Positions 1 through 8,165 of a stretch of DNA of 64,000 nucleotides are shown here, piece by piece. Origin of the DNA: Alphaproteobacteria bacterium AO1-B (GTDB lineage: Bacteria; Pseudomonadota; Alphaproteobacteria; Rhizobiales; Stappiaceae). Where the stretch lies: positions 124,001 through 188,000 of the forward strand of contig MLAX01000005.1 in assembly GCA_001890945.1 (NCBI GenBank), in the 5' to 3' direction. The position numbers were made by a program, and so were the translations under genes. Position 1 is the first letter of the stretch; each line of letters opens with the position of its first letter. The notes beneath the pieces are model-generated. The model worked only from the letters and a program-made list of their open reading frames with translations, made no database searches and was not told where the DNA came from.

Positions 1-2
1 GG

Positions 3-275
3 GTCAAGGGCATTGTGCAGCTTGCCGAGGATCCGGACCGGCCTGTCGTTATTCATGGCGTTCAGCACGTCTTCCACCCACCGGCAACGCTGGACGCCTG
101 GCCGGATGAGGACCGGCGGACCCGGATGGTGTTCATCACCAAGGATCTGCCTGAGGGGTTCGTCCGCAAGATGTTCGAAGCCTTTTCCGGAGCGCTCCGA
201 CCCGACACGCCGGATAGTGATGCCATGCTGAACAACCCGCTTGCGGTGTCCGGATTTACGAGCCCGCCACGTTAG
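3..275 (+). CDS. CobW/P47K-family GTPase, C-terminal fragment
   Basis: This is the 3' end of a gene that begins before the window; the reading frame is open from base 3. The roughly 90 visible residues match the CobW C-terminal domain, which follows the G3E GTPase domain in metallochaperone-type proteins such as CobW and YjiA: a VKGIVQ strand, then VVIHGVQHVFHPP, then a strand containing RMVFITKDL. The GTPase domain with its P-loop and the metal-binding motif lie outside the window, so substrate metal and exact role cannot be judged. It converges with the thioesterase gene, and a terminator-like hairpin lies between them. Confidence 0.8.
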   Translation, partial: VKGIVQLAEDPDRPVVIHGVQHVFHPPATLDAWPDEDRRTRMVFITKDLPEGFVRKMFEAFSGALRPDTPDSDAMLNNPLAVSGFTSPPR

Positions 276-403
276 TCTTCAGCCTTCATGGCAGAATAAA
301 TTCATCCAGTAGTGCAGAGCTACCTCTCCCATTGGGTCAGGTGACTTGCCATCTAAGGCGGTATTTCATTGGTTGTTAAGCCGCCGCTGACTACTCCATG
401 CCA

Positions 404-427
404 CCCCGGCACTGAGACGGGGGCTTT
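404..427. terminator. Candidate intrinsic terminator between convergent genes
   Basis: CCCCG (404-408) and CGGGG (418-422) form a short GC stem followed by GCTTTT. A second hairpin, GTCCCG/CGGGAC (436-441 and 451-456), lies just beyond it. The site sits between the ends of the CobW-type gene and tesB, where terminators for both strands are expected. The T-run is short, so this is only a candidate. Confidence 0.4.
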
Positions 428-475
428 TGGTTCCGGTCCCGGCACAAGGTCGGGACGGCAACGCATTATGCGATT

Positions 476-1348
476 TCACTCAGCCTCTTTCTTCCGCAAC
501 CGGATCAAGCCTTCTTGGGCCGTCGAGGCGATGAGCTTGCCATCCTGGGTGTAGAGCAGGCCGCGGTTCATGCCTCGTGACCCGGAGGAGCTGGTGCTGT
601 CGGTCGCGTAGAGCAGCCATTCATCGGCGCGGAACGGGTGATGAAACCACATGGCGTGATCCAGGCTGGCGGCCTGGATTTTTGGACTGAAGACCGACGT
701 GCCATGCGGGAACAAGGACGTGTCGAGCAGTGTCATGTCAGAGGCATAGGCCAGAACACACTGGTGAATGCGCTCATCATCCGGCAAAGGGTCACTCGCG
801 CGCACCCAAACATATTGCTGGGCCGGCAACGGTTTCTTGCTGAAATAGTGGGTCATGTCGACCGGGCGCATTTCAATTGGTCGTTCGCGCTCCCAGTAGC
901 GTTTGACGTTCTCCGGGGCAAACGCCAGAAATTTTTCTTTCAATTCCTGTTCGCTCGGCAGGTCATCCGGTCCCGGCACATCCGGCATGTCAGCCTGGTA
1001 CTCCAGCCCCTCTTCGCGCACTTGAAAGGAGGCGGACATGGAGAAAATCGCATGGCCGTGCTGAATGGCGACCACCCGGCGGGTGGTGAAGCTGCCGCCA
1101 TCACGGATCCGGTCGACTTCATAAATGATCGGCACCGAAGGATCGCCGGGCCGCAAAAAATACCCATGTAGGGAGTGAACATGGCGGTCTTCGACAACCG
1201 TGCGGGAGGCGGCAACCAGCGCCTGGCCAATCACCTGGCCGCCAAAAACACGCTGCCAGCCGACTTGGGGGCTGCGACCACGAAACAGATTGTGTTCCAG
1301 AGGTTCCAGGTCGAGAATGTGCAGAAGGTTGTCAATGGCCGTATTCAT
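476..1348 (-). CDS. tesB: Acyl-CoA thioesterase II (TesB family)
   Basis: The protein (290 aa) is the usual length for TesB, a double-hotdog enzyme that hydrolyses medium- and long-chain acyl-CoA to free fatty acid and CoA in the cytoplasm. Visible family features are GGQVIGQAL near the N-terminus, HSLHGYFLRPGD, and in the second hotdog half ASDMTLLD and the C-terminal AQEGLIR, which carry the conserved Asp and Gln of the catalytic triad region. I chose the ATG at 1348 rather than the upstream in-frame ATG at 1375 because AGGAACC is correctly spaced before it and MNTAIDNLL resembles family N-termini. It is divergent from the UbiH-like gene. Confidence 0.92.
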   Translation of the reverse strand: MNTAIDNLLHILDLEPLEHNLFRGRSPQVGWQRVFGGQVIGQALVAASRTVVEDRHVHSLHGYFLRPGDPSVPIIYEVDRIRDGGSFTTRRVVAIQHGHAIFSMSASFQVREEGLEYQADMPDVPGPDDLPSEQELKEKFLAFAPENVKRYWERERPIEMRPVDMTHYFSKKPLPAQQYVWVRASDPLPDDERIHQCVLAYASDMTLLDTSLFPHGTSVFSPKIQAASLDHAMWFHHPFRADEWLLYATDSTSSSGSRGMNRGLLYTQDGKLIASTAQEGLIRLRKKEAE

Positions 1349-1482
1349 CGGCGCGGTTCCTGTTAAATAGAACAATGGGGACAGTGGCCGGGTGAGCCGC
1401 CGGTTTGATGAAGTCTTGGACGTGTGTTGACGTTAAAGTCAAGATGCCCCAACGGAAACGAGGGGCGAGGAGTTTGTAAGCA

Positions 1483-2721
1483 ATGGCAAGATCCAAAAAG
1501 AGCGACGAGATGTTTGATGTCGTCATCGCAGGCGGCGGCTATGTTGGCCTGTCGCTGGCGCTCGCGCTGAAGCAAGGGGATCCGGGCCTCAAATGTGCTG
1601 TTGTTGATCCAAAGCCGATGAATACCCTCGACAAGGATCCGCGCGCATCCGCCATTGCAGCGGCCGCGTCCCGAATGCTGACCCAGCTCGGCATCTGGGA
1701 GAAAATCTCCGATAAAGGCCAGCCGATCAACGAGATGATCGTTACGGATAGCAAACTGCGCGATGCGGTGCGTCCTGTTTTTCTGACCTTTGACGGTGAA
1801 GCGACCGATGGCGAACCATTCGCGACCATGATGCCCAACGGTGTCATGATGCCTGCGCTCTACAAAGCAGCCAAAGCGCTCGGAACAGTGTTATTTGCGC
1901 CCAACAGCGCGGCGACGTTCCGGAACAATCCGGATCACGTGGATCTGGAACTCAACGATGGCAAAGTTCTGAAAACCCGCCTTTTGATCGCTGCAGATGG
2001 TGTCCGTTCCAAATTGCGGGACCTCGCAGGCATTCGGACGGTCAATTGGGACTACAAGCAGTCGGGCATTGTGACGACGATCAAGCACGAGCGTCCACAC
2101 AATGGCCGCGCCGAAGAACACTTTCTGCCTGCCGGACCCTTTGCCATTCTGCCACTGCCGGGCAACCGCTCGTCTCTTGTCTGGACGGAAAAGACGTCCG
2201 ATGCCGATCGCCTGGTCCGCTCCGATGATTTCACCTTCGAGTTGGAGCTGGAGCGCCGTTTTGGTCATCACCTTGGGACTTTGGAAGTTGACGGCCCGCG
2301 CCAGGCCTATCCGCTTGGTTTGAAGCTGGCACGCGAGTTCGTGAAACCGCGCTTTGCCCTGATCGGTGATTCGGCCCACGGCATTCATCCCATCGCAGGC
2401 CAGGGATTGAACCTCGGGTTCAAGGATGTTGCAGCGCTTGCGGAAGTCATCATTGATGCCCGCCGTCTCGGTCAGGACATTGGCGCATTTGACGTTCTGG
2501 AGCGCTACCAACGGTGGCGTCGGTTCGACACGTTCCAGATGGGCGTGGTGACGGACGTTCTTAACCGTCTGTTTTCAAACGATATTGATATCCTCCGGGC
2601 TGCGCGAGACTTCGGCCTTGGGCTGGTTGACCGGATGCCGAGCCTGAAAAGCCAGTTCATCAAGGAAGCATCCGGTTTTGCCGGGCCAGTGCCGAAATTG
2701 CTTTCAGGAGACCCGATCTGA
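1483..2721 (+). CDS. UbiH/UbiF-family FAD-dependent monooxygenase
   Basis: The protein (412 aa) is a class A flavoprotein hydroxylase of the family that adds hydroxyl groups to the ubiquinone ring. The dinucleotide-binding motif VVIAGGGYVGLSLAL is at about residues 13-27, the DGVRSKLRDLAG motif (FAD and NADPH contact) is mid-protein, and the second FAD motif GDSAHGIHPIAGQGLNLGF is near residue 290. Gene content does not distinguish UbiH, UbiF or UbiL specificity, so no symbol is given. GAGG precedes the ATG. The next gene starts 6 bp downstream, suggesting co-transcription. Confidence 0.88.
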   Translation: MARSKKSDEMFDVVIAGGGYVGLSLALALKQGDPGLKCAVVDPKPMNTLDKDPRASAIAAAASRMLTQLGIWEKISDKGQPINEMIVTDSKLRDAVRPVFLTFDGEATDGEPFATMMPNGVMMPALYKAAKALGTVLFAPNSAATFRNNPDHVDLELNDGKVLKTRLLIAADGVRSKLRDLAGIRTVNWDYKQSGIVTTIKHERPHNGRAEEHFLPAGPFAILPLPGNRSSLVWTEKTSDADRLVRSDDFTFELELERRFGHHLGTLEVDGPRQAYPLGLKLAREFVKPRFALIGDSAHGIHPIAGQGLNLGFKDVAALAEVIIDARRLGQDIGAFDVLERYQRWRRFDTFQMGVVTDVLNRLFSNDIDILRAARDFGLGLVDRMPSLKSQFIKEASGFAGPVPKLLSGDPI

Positions 2722-2727
2722 TAGGAG

Positions 2728-3636
2728 ATGACGTCTCCGCTAGGTTTCCTGGGCAGCGCTTGCATGAACGATCAAAATTCCAGCTATCCGCAGCACCGGT
2801 CTATTTTGATGACCGGCTGCTCCTCCGGGATTGGCGAAACATCAGCCCGCCTTCTCCGCGGACGGAATTGGCGCGTCTTCGCAACCGCACGCAAGCTGGA
2901 AGATGTTCAACGCCTGAAGGATGAGGGGTTTGAGTCCTTTCAGCTCGATTATGAAGATCCGGATTCGATCCGTGTGACAGCTGATGCCGTTTTGGAAGCC
3001 ACAAACGGCGAACTGGATGCCATCTTCAACAATGGCGCCTACGCGATCCCGGGGGCACTGGAAGATCTGCCGACCGACGGTCTCAGAGCCCTTTTCGAAG
3101 CCAATTTCATCGGCTGGCACGATTTGACGCGCCAGATCATTCCCGCAATGCGTGCCCAGAAGTCAGGACGGATTGTGCAGTGTTCGTCTGTTTTGGGCTT
3201 TGTGGCGCTCAAATACCGGGGCGCCTACACGGCTTCCAAATTTGCACTCGAGGCTTACACGGACACCTTGCGCCAGGAGCTTGCGGGCACGGGGATTCAC
3301 GTTTCGCTTATTGAGCCCGGGCCGATCGACACTAGGTTCACGCAGAACACGATCGCAAACTTTGACCGGTGGATTGGCGAAGAGGGGTCCAAGCAGTCCG
3401 TTCACCGCGAGACTTACGAAAAACGCCGGATCCGGATGGAAGCTGAAGAACCGGGTCCCTTCAAATTGCCGCCAAGCGCAGTCACCAAACCTCTGATCCA
3501 CGCCATTGAGTCACATCGGCCAAAAGCGCGATACCGTGTCACCATCCCGACAAAGGTGATGGCGATTGCAAAACGGCTCCTACCGACACGTGTTTTGGAC
3601 AGGTTCTGTATCTGGGCGGCGGATGGCGAAGAATAA
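2728..3636 (+). CDS. SDR-family oxidoreductase
   Basis: This is a classical short-chain dehydrogenase/reductase with a Rossmann fold. It shows the cofactor loop TGCSSGIG, the structural NNGAYA motif (NNAG in most relatives) and the catalytic Ser-Tyr-Lys set in QCSSVLGFV and YTASK. The substrate cannot be inferred; the family includes steroid, retinol and acyl reductases. The start is uncertain. The ATG at 2728 directly abuts AGGAG, which is too close for normal initiation, and ATG 2764 (MNDQNSSYP) would place the Rossmann fold nearer the N-terminus. It lies just after the UbiH-like gene. Confidence 0.85.
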   Translation: MTSPLGFLGSACMNDQNSSYPQHRSILMTGCSSGIGETSARLLRGRNWRVFATARKLEDVQRLKDEGFESFQLDYEDPDSIRVTADAVLEATNGELDAIFNNGAYAIPGALEDLPTDGLRALFEANFIGWHDLTRQIIPAMRAQKSGRIVQCSSVLGFVALKYRGAYTASKFALEAYTDTLRQELAGTGIHVSLIEPGPIDTRFTQNTIANFDRWIGEEGSKQSVHRETYEKRRIRMEAEEPGPFKLPPSAVTKPLIHAIESHRPKARYRVTIPTKVMAIAKRLLPTRVLDRFCIWAADGEE

Positions 3637-3698
3637 AACCCGGATCCGGCCAGCAAACCTGCTGCAGGGAAACGCGGGAAACGACAAGGACGTAATTG

Positions 3699-3893
3699 AT
3701 GGAACAAATCTACGATATTCTCATTTTTGTCGGCATGGCGGCCGTGGCGCTTGTGCTGTTTGCGGGGCTTTTGAACATGTTCCGCAATGGTCCAGCCAAT
3801 CGCTCTCAAAAATTAATGCGCTGGCGGGTCGGATTGCAGTTCCTGGTGATTGTCCTTGTGATGGGTGGGCTCTACTTCTTCGGCAAAGGCTGA
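3699..3893 (+). CDS. HIG1-domain twin-transmembrane protein
   Basis: This small inner-membrane protein (64 aa) has two hydrophobic helices, at about residues 6-26 and 47-61, joined by a basic loop. The loop and second helix contain the HIG1 signature Q-x3-R-x-R-x3-Q (Q37, R41, R43, Q47, in QKLMRWRVGLQ). In mitochondrial Rcf1/HIGD1 proteins this signature marks factors associated with cytochrome c oxidase and respiratory supercomplexes. A similar role here is inferred from the family only. An AAGGA sequence lies eight bases before the ATG. A cobalamin adenosyltransferase gene follows 43 bp downstream. Confidence 0.82.
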   Translation: MEQIYDILIFVGMAAVALVLFAGLLNMFRNGPANRSQKLMRWRVGLQFLVIVLVMGGLYFFGKG

Positions 3894-3936
3894 CAAGCCA
3901 GCTGAAAACACGAACTTTTCTGCGGGATGGGATTTC

Positions 3937-4512
3937 ATGGTCGTACTGAACAAGATCTACACAAAAACCGGAGACAACGGCACGACCGCGCTGGGCTCCG
4001 GCGAACGGCGGCCAAAATACGATCTGAGGATCGACGCTTACGGCACCGTTGATGAAACCAATGCCATCGTTGGTATGGCCCGGTTGCATACCGCTAGCGT
4101 TGTTCCGGACATCGACGCCGTGCTGAACCGCATCCAGAATGATTTGTTTGATCTCGGTGCGGATCTTGCCACACCGGAAACCGATCAAGACCTGGGCTAC
4201 GAGCCGCTACGGATCACGGATGGTCAGGTTTCGGCAATTGAAGAAGCGATTGATAAACTAAACGCAGATCTCTCGCCGCTGCGGTCTTTCGTTTTGCCCG
4301 GTGGCAGTGCGGCTTCCGCCCATTTGCATCTCGCAAGAACGGTTTCCCGGCGGGCTGAACGCTTGATGGTCGAACTGGCTGACCGTGAAAGCATCAATCA
4401 GGCCGGCATACGATACATGAACCGTCTGTCGGACTACTTCTTCGTTGCCTCCCGTTATCTGAACAACAAGGGCGAAGAAGACGTGTTATGGGTTCCGGGT
4501 AAAAACCGCTAA
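3937..4512 (+). CDS. Corrinoid (cob(I)) adenosyltransferase, PduO type
   Basis: The protein (191 aa) transfers the 5'-deoxyadenosyl group of ATP to cob(I)alamin or a cob(I)yrinic acid derivative, giving adenosylcobalamin. The N-terminal KIYTKTGDNGTTALGSG motif (ATP site) and the IDAYGTVDETNA segment are diagnostic for the PduO class, as is the C-terminal RRAER...YMNRLSDYFF region with its catalytic Arg and Asn. I placed the start at 3937, behind GGGATGGGA and matching family N-termini; a longer open frame upstream overlaps the HIG1 gene and looks spurious. The rhomboid gene follows closely on the same strand. Confidence 0.92.
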   Translation: MVVLNKIYTKTGDNGTTALGSGERRPKYDLRIDAYGTVDETNAIVGMARLHTASVVPDIDAVLNRIQNDLFDLGADLATPETDQDLGYEPLRITDGQVSAIEEAIDKLNADLSPLRSFVLPGGSAASAHLHLARTVSRRAERLMVELADRESINQAGIRYMNRLSDYFFVASRYLNNKGEEDVLWVPGKNR

Positions 4513-4539
4513 CCGGCCCATAATTTCAGGACTCCAGCC

Positions 4540-5232
4540 ATGTTTCTCCCGCTTCACGATCACAATCGGCTGAAACATGTGCCGCGGCCTTATGTCAATC
4601 TTTCGCTGATTGCCGCCAATGTGCTGGTTTTCCTGGTCGTGCAAGGCGGTGGTATATCTGAAGGGGCGAGTGCGTCGGTCTATTCCTACGGGCTTGTGCC
4701 AGCGGTCTTTTTTGATCTGCGTGATCTAGCCCCGCATCTTCAGGTGCTGCCTGAATGGTCCGGGATCGTAACATACGCCTTCTTGCATGGCGACTTCATG
4801 CATCTCTTGGGCAACATGCTGTTTCTTTGGGTGTTCGGCGACAATGTGGAAGATGCGGTCGGCCATATCGGTTACCTGGTCTTCTATCTCTTGTGTGCAG
4901 CTGCCGGTGGTTTTGCCTACGCAGCCCTTGATCCAGGTTCTGAAATCCCGTTGATCGGCGCATCGGGTGCCGTATCGGGTGTGGTGGCGGCTTATTTGAT
5001 GCTGCACCCGCGCGTGCGCATCTGGGTGCTCGCGTTCGGCCGTATTCCGTTGCGGCTGCGTGCGGTCTGGATCTTGGGAGCGTGGGTCATTTATCAGTTC
5101 GTGCAGATCGCGACATCGATTGACAGTCAAGTCGCCTGGATTGCCCATATCGGCGGTTTGGCGGCAGGTGCAATCCTCATCTTTTTCATGAGGCGACGCG
5201 GAGTGGTGCTGTTTGATCGGGATCTCGCGTGA
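4540..5232 (+). CDS. Rhomboid-family intramembrane serine protease
   Basis: The protein (230 aa) has about six membrane helices and the rhomboid catalytic dyad: the serine in GASGAVSGV (helix 4) and the histidine in IAHIGGLAAG (helix 6). The HLLGNMLFLWVFGDNVED segment, with the conserved His and Asn of helix 2, is also present. Rhomboids cleave transmembrane substrates within the membrane; the substrate is unknown here. CAGGACT precedes the ATG. The family is common in this position in alphaproteobacterial genomes as an orphan gene. Confidence 0.92.
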   Translation: MFLPLHDHNRLKHVPRPYVNLSLIAANVLVFLVVQGGGISEGASASVYSYGLVPAVFFDLRDLAPHLQVLPEWSGIVTYAFLHGDFMHLLGNMLFLWVFGDNVEDAVGHIGYLVFYLLCAAAGGFAYAALDPGSEIPLIGASGAVSGVVAAYLMLHPRVRIWVLAFGRIPLRLRAVWILGAWVIYQFVQIATSIDSQVAWIAHIGGLAAGAILIFFMRRRGVVLFDRDLA

Positions 5233-5283
5233 AGGTAATTGATTTAAACTCGGGAACGAGAGCCTAAATCCTCACGCTGGATC

Positions 5284-5655
5284 TCAAGCAAGCAGCCATT
5301 TGCCGGATTTGTTGCGACATGCCGTGCCGTTGTCTTGTCGCCTTGTTCCGGACGCGAGCAGGATATTCTCCCGATAGGCCCGACAATAAACGCCGCTTCG
5401 GGTTTTCCATGTGCGGACCGGGGTCACAGATCCGCTGGCGCCGGTTTCCTGGTTCCGCCAAGAGCTGGTTTTTCCCGACAAGGATGTTTCTAGAGCATTT
5501 TGGAACGTGGCTTCGGCCATCGTTTGATCGGACCGCGCAAGACCGCTGCCGGTACCAGGCCCGACAAGTGCCGAGGCTGTGCATCCGCTGATAGCTGTGA
5601 CCAGTGTTAGGACCGGGAGTATACGTGCCGCCCTTATATCCACCCGAATTCGCAA
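5284..5655 (-). CDS. Lipoprotein with Cys-containing surface-antigen-like domain
   Basis: The protein (123 aa) has a signal sequence ending in an ISGC lipobox (lipidated Cys about residue 25). Its C-terminal domain contains TPVRTWKTRSGVYCRAY and GTACRNKSGKW, with cysteines at about 91 and 113. This resembles the RT0821/Lpp0805 surface-antigen family. The same pattern, including an upstream ALET..SG segment, recurs at the C-terminus of the membrane protein encoded at 7197-7889, so the two are paralogous in this domain. The start is probably TTG at 5655, preceded by GGGAGAGG at good spacing. It is co-oriented with the RGG-repeat gene, whose stop is 16 bp upstream, and is probably co-transcribed with it. 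Confidence 0.75.
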   Translation of the reverse strand: MRIRVDIRAARILPVLTLVTAISGCTASALVGPGTGSGLARSDQTMAEATFQNALETSLSGKTSSWRNQETGASGSVTPVRTWKTRSGVYCRAYRENILLASGTRRQDNGTACRNKSGKWLLA

Positions 5656-5671
5656 CGCTTAACCTCTCCCG

Positions 5672-6568
5672 CTATTGCCACCCCCGGTCGATCGCCTCTC
5701 TCTCTTCGCTGGCGGACAAAGGTTCGCCGCCAGGCGCGCTGTTTCCCTGGAACTGAGACCGACCTGGAACCAAACCCCTACTTTGGGAAGCGGGCGATTG
5801 TGCGGCAGGAGTAGGTGCAGGCGATTGCTCCGGCTGATTGTCGTCGTCATTGTCATTTGAAGGCGCCCGTCCACCATCAGCCGCATCTGAGCCTCCGCGA
5901 TTGCCGCCGTCGTTGTCATTATCTCCGGAATCGCTCTGGGCTTCGCTTTCAGTGCCATTTCCGCCGCGATCACTTCCGCCTCGGTCGCTCCCGCCGCGAT
6001 CGCTGCCACCACGGTCGCCACCGCCTCTTTCGCTGCCACCGCGGCCGCCATCGCCATCACTGTCGCCGTCGTTGTCTGCATCGGAGCCGCCGCGCTCACC
6101 GCCGCCACGTTCGCTGCCGCCGCGTTCGCCGCCGCCTCTTTCACTACCACCGCGACCGCCATCACTGTCGTTATCTCCGTCGGAGCCACCCCGTTCACTG
6201 CCGCCTCGGCCACCGCCTCCGCGACCATTGCCGTCGTCGCCGCCCCGGTCACCCCTCTCGCTGCCACCGCGGCCGCCGCCACGGCCTTCACCGCCACCGC
6301 CGCCCCGGTCACTACCTCCGCGGCTGTCGGATTCCGCGACTGCGGCGATGGTCGTTTTCTGGTCAAACAAGGGGCTGAAGTAGACACAGGAAAAAACCAG
6401 CGCCGCAGCCACCACACCGGGCAGACGTCGGACCATCGCAGAGAGGCGGTCATGCAATGGCGTCTGGCGGGTGTGTTCCATGTAGTCGTTGTCTTTCAAG
6501 GCTTGCGCGCGCCTGACAATCTGAAGATTGTTTCGGCTTTCCCCTTTAGAACCCTCAAGTGGGTACAT
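5672..6568 (-). CDS. Arg-Gly-Gly/acidic repeat membrane protein
   Basis: I do not recognise a family. The protein (about 298 aa) has a short basic N-terminus and one hydrophobic helix (VVAAALVFSCVYFSPLF, about residues 52-68). About 130 residues of imperfect Arg-Gly-Gly-Ser-(Asp/Glu)-Arg-Gly-Gly repeats follow, broken by Asp/Asn-rich stretches such as DGDNDSDG, and then a Pro/Gln/Ser-rich tail. The repeat part is presumably extracytoplasmic. The start is uncertain: the ATG at 6568 abuts AGGAAGG, a TTG lies at 6589 and another ATG at 6481. It is divergent from the sigma-factor gene and upstream of the lipoprotein gene, so it may be a target of that sigma factor. Confidence 0.6.
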   Translation of the reverse strand: MYPLEGSKGESRNNLQIVRRAQALKDNDYMEHTRQTPLHDRLSAMVRRLPGVVAAALVFSCVYFSPLFDQKTTIAAVAESDSRGGSDRGGGGGEGRGGGRGGSERGDRGGDDGNGRGGGGRGGSERGGSDGDNDSDGGRGGSERGGGERGGSERGGGERGGSDADNDGDSDGDGGRGGSERGGGDRGGSDRGGSDRGGSDRGGNGTESEAQSDSGDNDNDGGNRGGSDAADGGRAPSNDNDDDNQPEQSPAPTPAAQSPASQSRGLVPGRSQFQGNSAPGGEPLSASEEREAIDRGWQ

Positions 6569-6642
6569 TCCTTCCTGCAATGTAGTCAAAAAATAGCCGG
6601 GATCAAAAGTCTAACTCCTGTGTTGTAAAGTTTGAGAGAGGC

Positions 6643-7200
6643 GTGGCGGAGAACTTCTTGGCCGATGAACCACTGAAAGCGGACATGATCCGTTTGATAC
6701 CGAAACTGAGAAGTTTCGCGCTGCGGCTATGCCGGAATCCGGATCAGGCAGACGATCTGGTGCAAACAACGTGCGAGCGGGCCATTCGGTCGCTGGATCA
6801 GTTTGATCCTGCAACCCGTCTGGACAGCTGGATGTTTCGGATCCTGCAGAATCTTTATTTCAACATGCAGCGGGACACGGCCAACCGCGCAAGACTGTTT
6901 GAGAAAGCGATGTTCGATTACGACGACACGTTCGATGGCCAACGGGCGGCAGTTTCCAGCTTGGAATTGCAACAGGTTCGCCGGTTTATCGAGCAGTTGG
7001 ACGACGACAACAGAACGGTCTTGATGATGATCGCCATAGATGGGCGCAGCTACAAAGACGTTGCCGAAGAGCTTCAGGTTCCGATCGGAACGGTCACCAG
7101 CCGGCTGGCCCGCGCACGGTTGAAATTGAGAGACTGGCTGGAAGCCAGAAAGTCGCCGGATGGCGCATCGCAATCGGCATCTACGGGGGTGGTGTCATGA
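6643..7200 (+). CDS. ECF-type RNA polymerase sigma factor
   Basis: The protein (185 aa) has the two domains of an extracytoplasmic-function sigma factor. Sigma-2 contains PDQADDLVQTTCERA and DSWMFRILQNLYFN (-10 recognition). Sigma-4 has the helix-turn-helix SYKDVAEELQVPIGTVTSRL, followed by ARLKLRDWL (-35 recognition). The GTG start follows GAGAGAGG. Its stop overlaps the start of the next gene by four bases (ATGA), so it is translationally coupled to the presumed anti-sigma factor. It probably activates the divergent RGG-repeat and lipoprotein genes and itself, but I did not find a clear duplicated promoter motif in the short divergent region. Confidence 0.92.
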   Translation: MAENFLADEPLKADMIRLIPKLRSFALRLCRNPDQADDLVQTTCERAIRSLDQFDPATRLDSWMFRILQNLYFNMQRDTANRARLFEKAMFDYDDTFDGQRAAVSSLELQQVRRFIEQLDDDNRTVLMMIAIDGRSYKDVAEELQVPIGTVTSRLARARLKLRDWLEARKSPDGASQSASTGVVS

Positions 7201-7889
7201 CGTTTGATGAAAAGAAAAGCCAAGTGGACCTGGCGCAGGATATCGGGCTGATCCTGGACAATGAAATGCCGCCCGAAGCACGGGATGAATTGCTGATCCG
7301 TCTTCAAGCCGATGCCGATAGCGCAGAAATGATGAAGCAAATGGCGGCAGATCAGGCGCTGCTTCAAGAGGTGCTGCCGCCGTCTGTTCCGGATGCCACC
7401 ATAAAGCGGATTGAGAGCGTCATTGAACGCGAATTCGACCGCCGGGCGCCGAAAGCCGGATCTGACAGGCACTGGAGCCGCGCCATTGTGTATCTTGCGG
7501 CCTCCCTTGTTTTGGTGGCCGGGACGTTTGCCGTCACGAATTTCTGGATGCAGTCCCGGATGGATCAGGTCGTGGCCTCACTCGCGGTCCACATGGAGAC
7601 GGAACGTCTCGCCCTTGCTCAGACGGTTCAAGAGGCTTTGGAAACAAAGGTCAGCGGAGAACCGGTCGCGATCGGACAGGATGGAGACTGGTCGGAAATC
7701 CTGACGCCAATCAAGACCTACAAGAGTAAGAGTGGGCATTGGTGCCGACAGTATTTGCGGGAAACCCGGTTTGGGAAACTGGACATGACCATTCGGGGCA
7801 CGGCATGCCGTGATGAAAATGGTGTCTGGACCACGGTTTTTGCTGAGCCCGTGTCAGATAATTTCTCTCCGCAAACCAACGGGATCTGA
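7197..7889 (+). CDS. Membrane anti-sigma factor with periplasmic Cys domain
   Basis: The protein (230 aa) has a cytoplasmic N-terminal half (residues 1-95), one transmembrane helix (about 96-118) and a C-terminal periplasmic region. Position and topology mark it as the anti-sigma factor of the preceding ECF sigma factor, although the N-terminus lacks a HxxxCxxC zinc motif. The C-terminal domain holds TPIKTYKSKSGHWCRQY and GTACRDENGVW (Cys 183 and 204) and is paralogous to the lipoprotein encoded at 5284-5655. The two Cys could form a disulfide or bind a ligand as the signal-sensing part; this is inference. The gene overlaps the sigma-factor stop by four bases. Confidence 0.8.
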   Translation: MTFDEKKSQVDLAQDIGLILDNEMPPEARDELLIRLQADADSAEMMKQMAADQALLQEVLPPSVPDATIKRIESVIEREFDRRAPKAGSDRHWSRAIVYLAASLVLVAGTFAVTNFWMQSRMDQVVASLAVHMETERLALAQTVQEALETKVSGEPVAIGQDGDWSEILTPIKTYKSKSGHWCRQYLRETRFGKLDMTIRGTACRDENGVWTTVFAEPVSDNFSPQTNGI

Positions 7890-8165
7890 TTTCTCCAATC
7901 ACTTGCTGGACGCTGATTGCCTGCGCCTGCTGCATTTTGCCGCGCTGCCGCAATGTCATGTTTGCGACGCAACTTTTGCAAAGCACGGCAAATTGCGCCT
8001 TTAGCCCTTTTGCTGTCATTGACAGGTGCCGCGTAGGTCAGTACCGTCCCGCGCCATGCGCCACGGTTGGCTTGTTTCCGCCGTTTGTGACGAAGCGTTA
8101 CAGGGCGGGCGCAAGCCCTTTAATGCGGTGCGGTGAAAGCCGGCCCAGCAAGAGGTTGAGACCAA

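Noticed and set aside
5930..6340. Regular short DNA repeats that could be mistaken for a CRISPR array or variable tandem repeat.
   Set aside because: The repeats are imperfect, lack unique spacers of constant length, and are in frame with a coding region.
5815..6383. Two long open frames on the plus strand opposite the RGG-repeat gene, rich in Ser/Pro/Arg or His/Arg.
   Set aside because: They are by-products of the repeat composition. The minus-strand frame has the membrane helix and ordered repeats.
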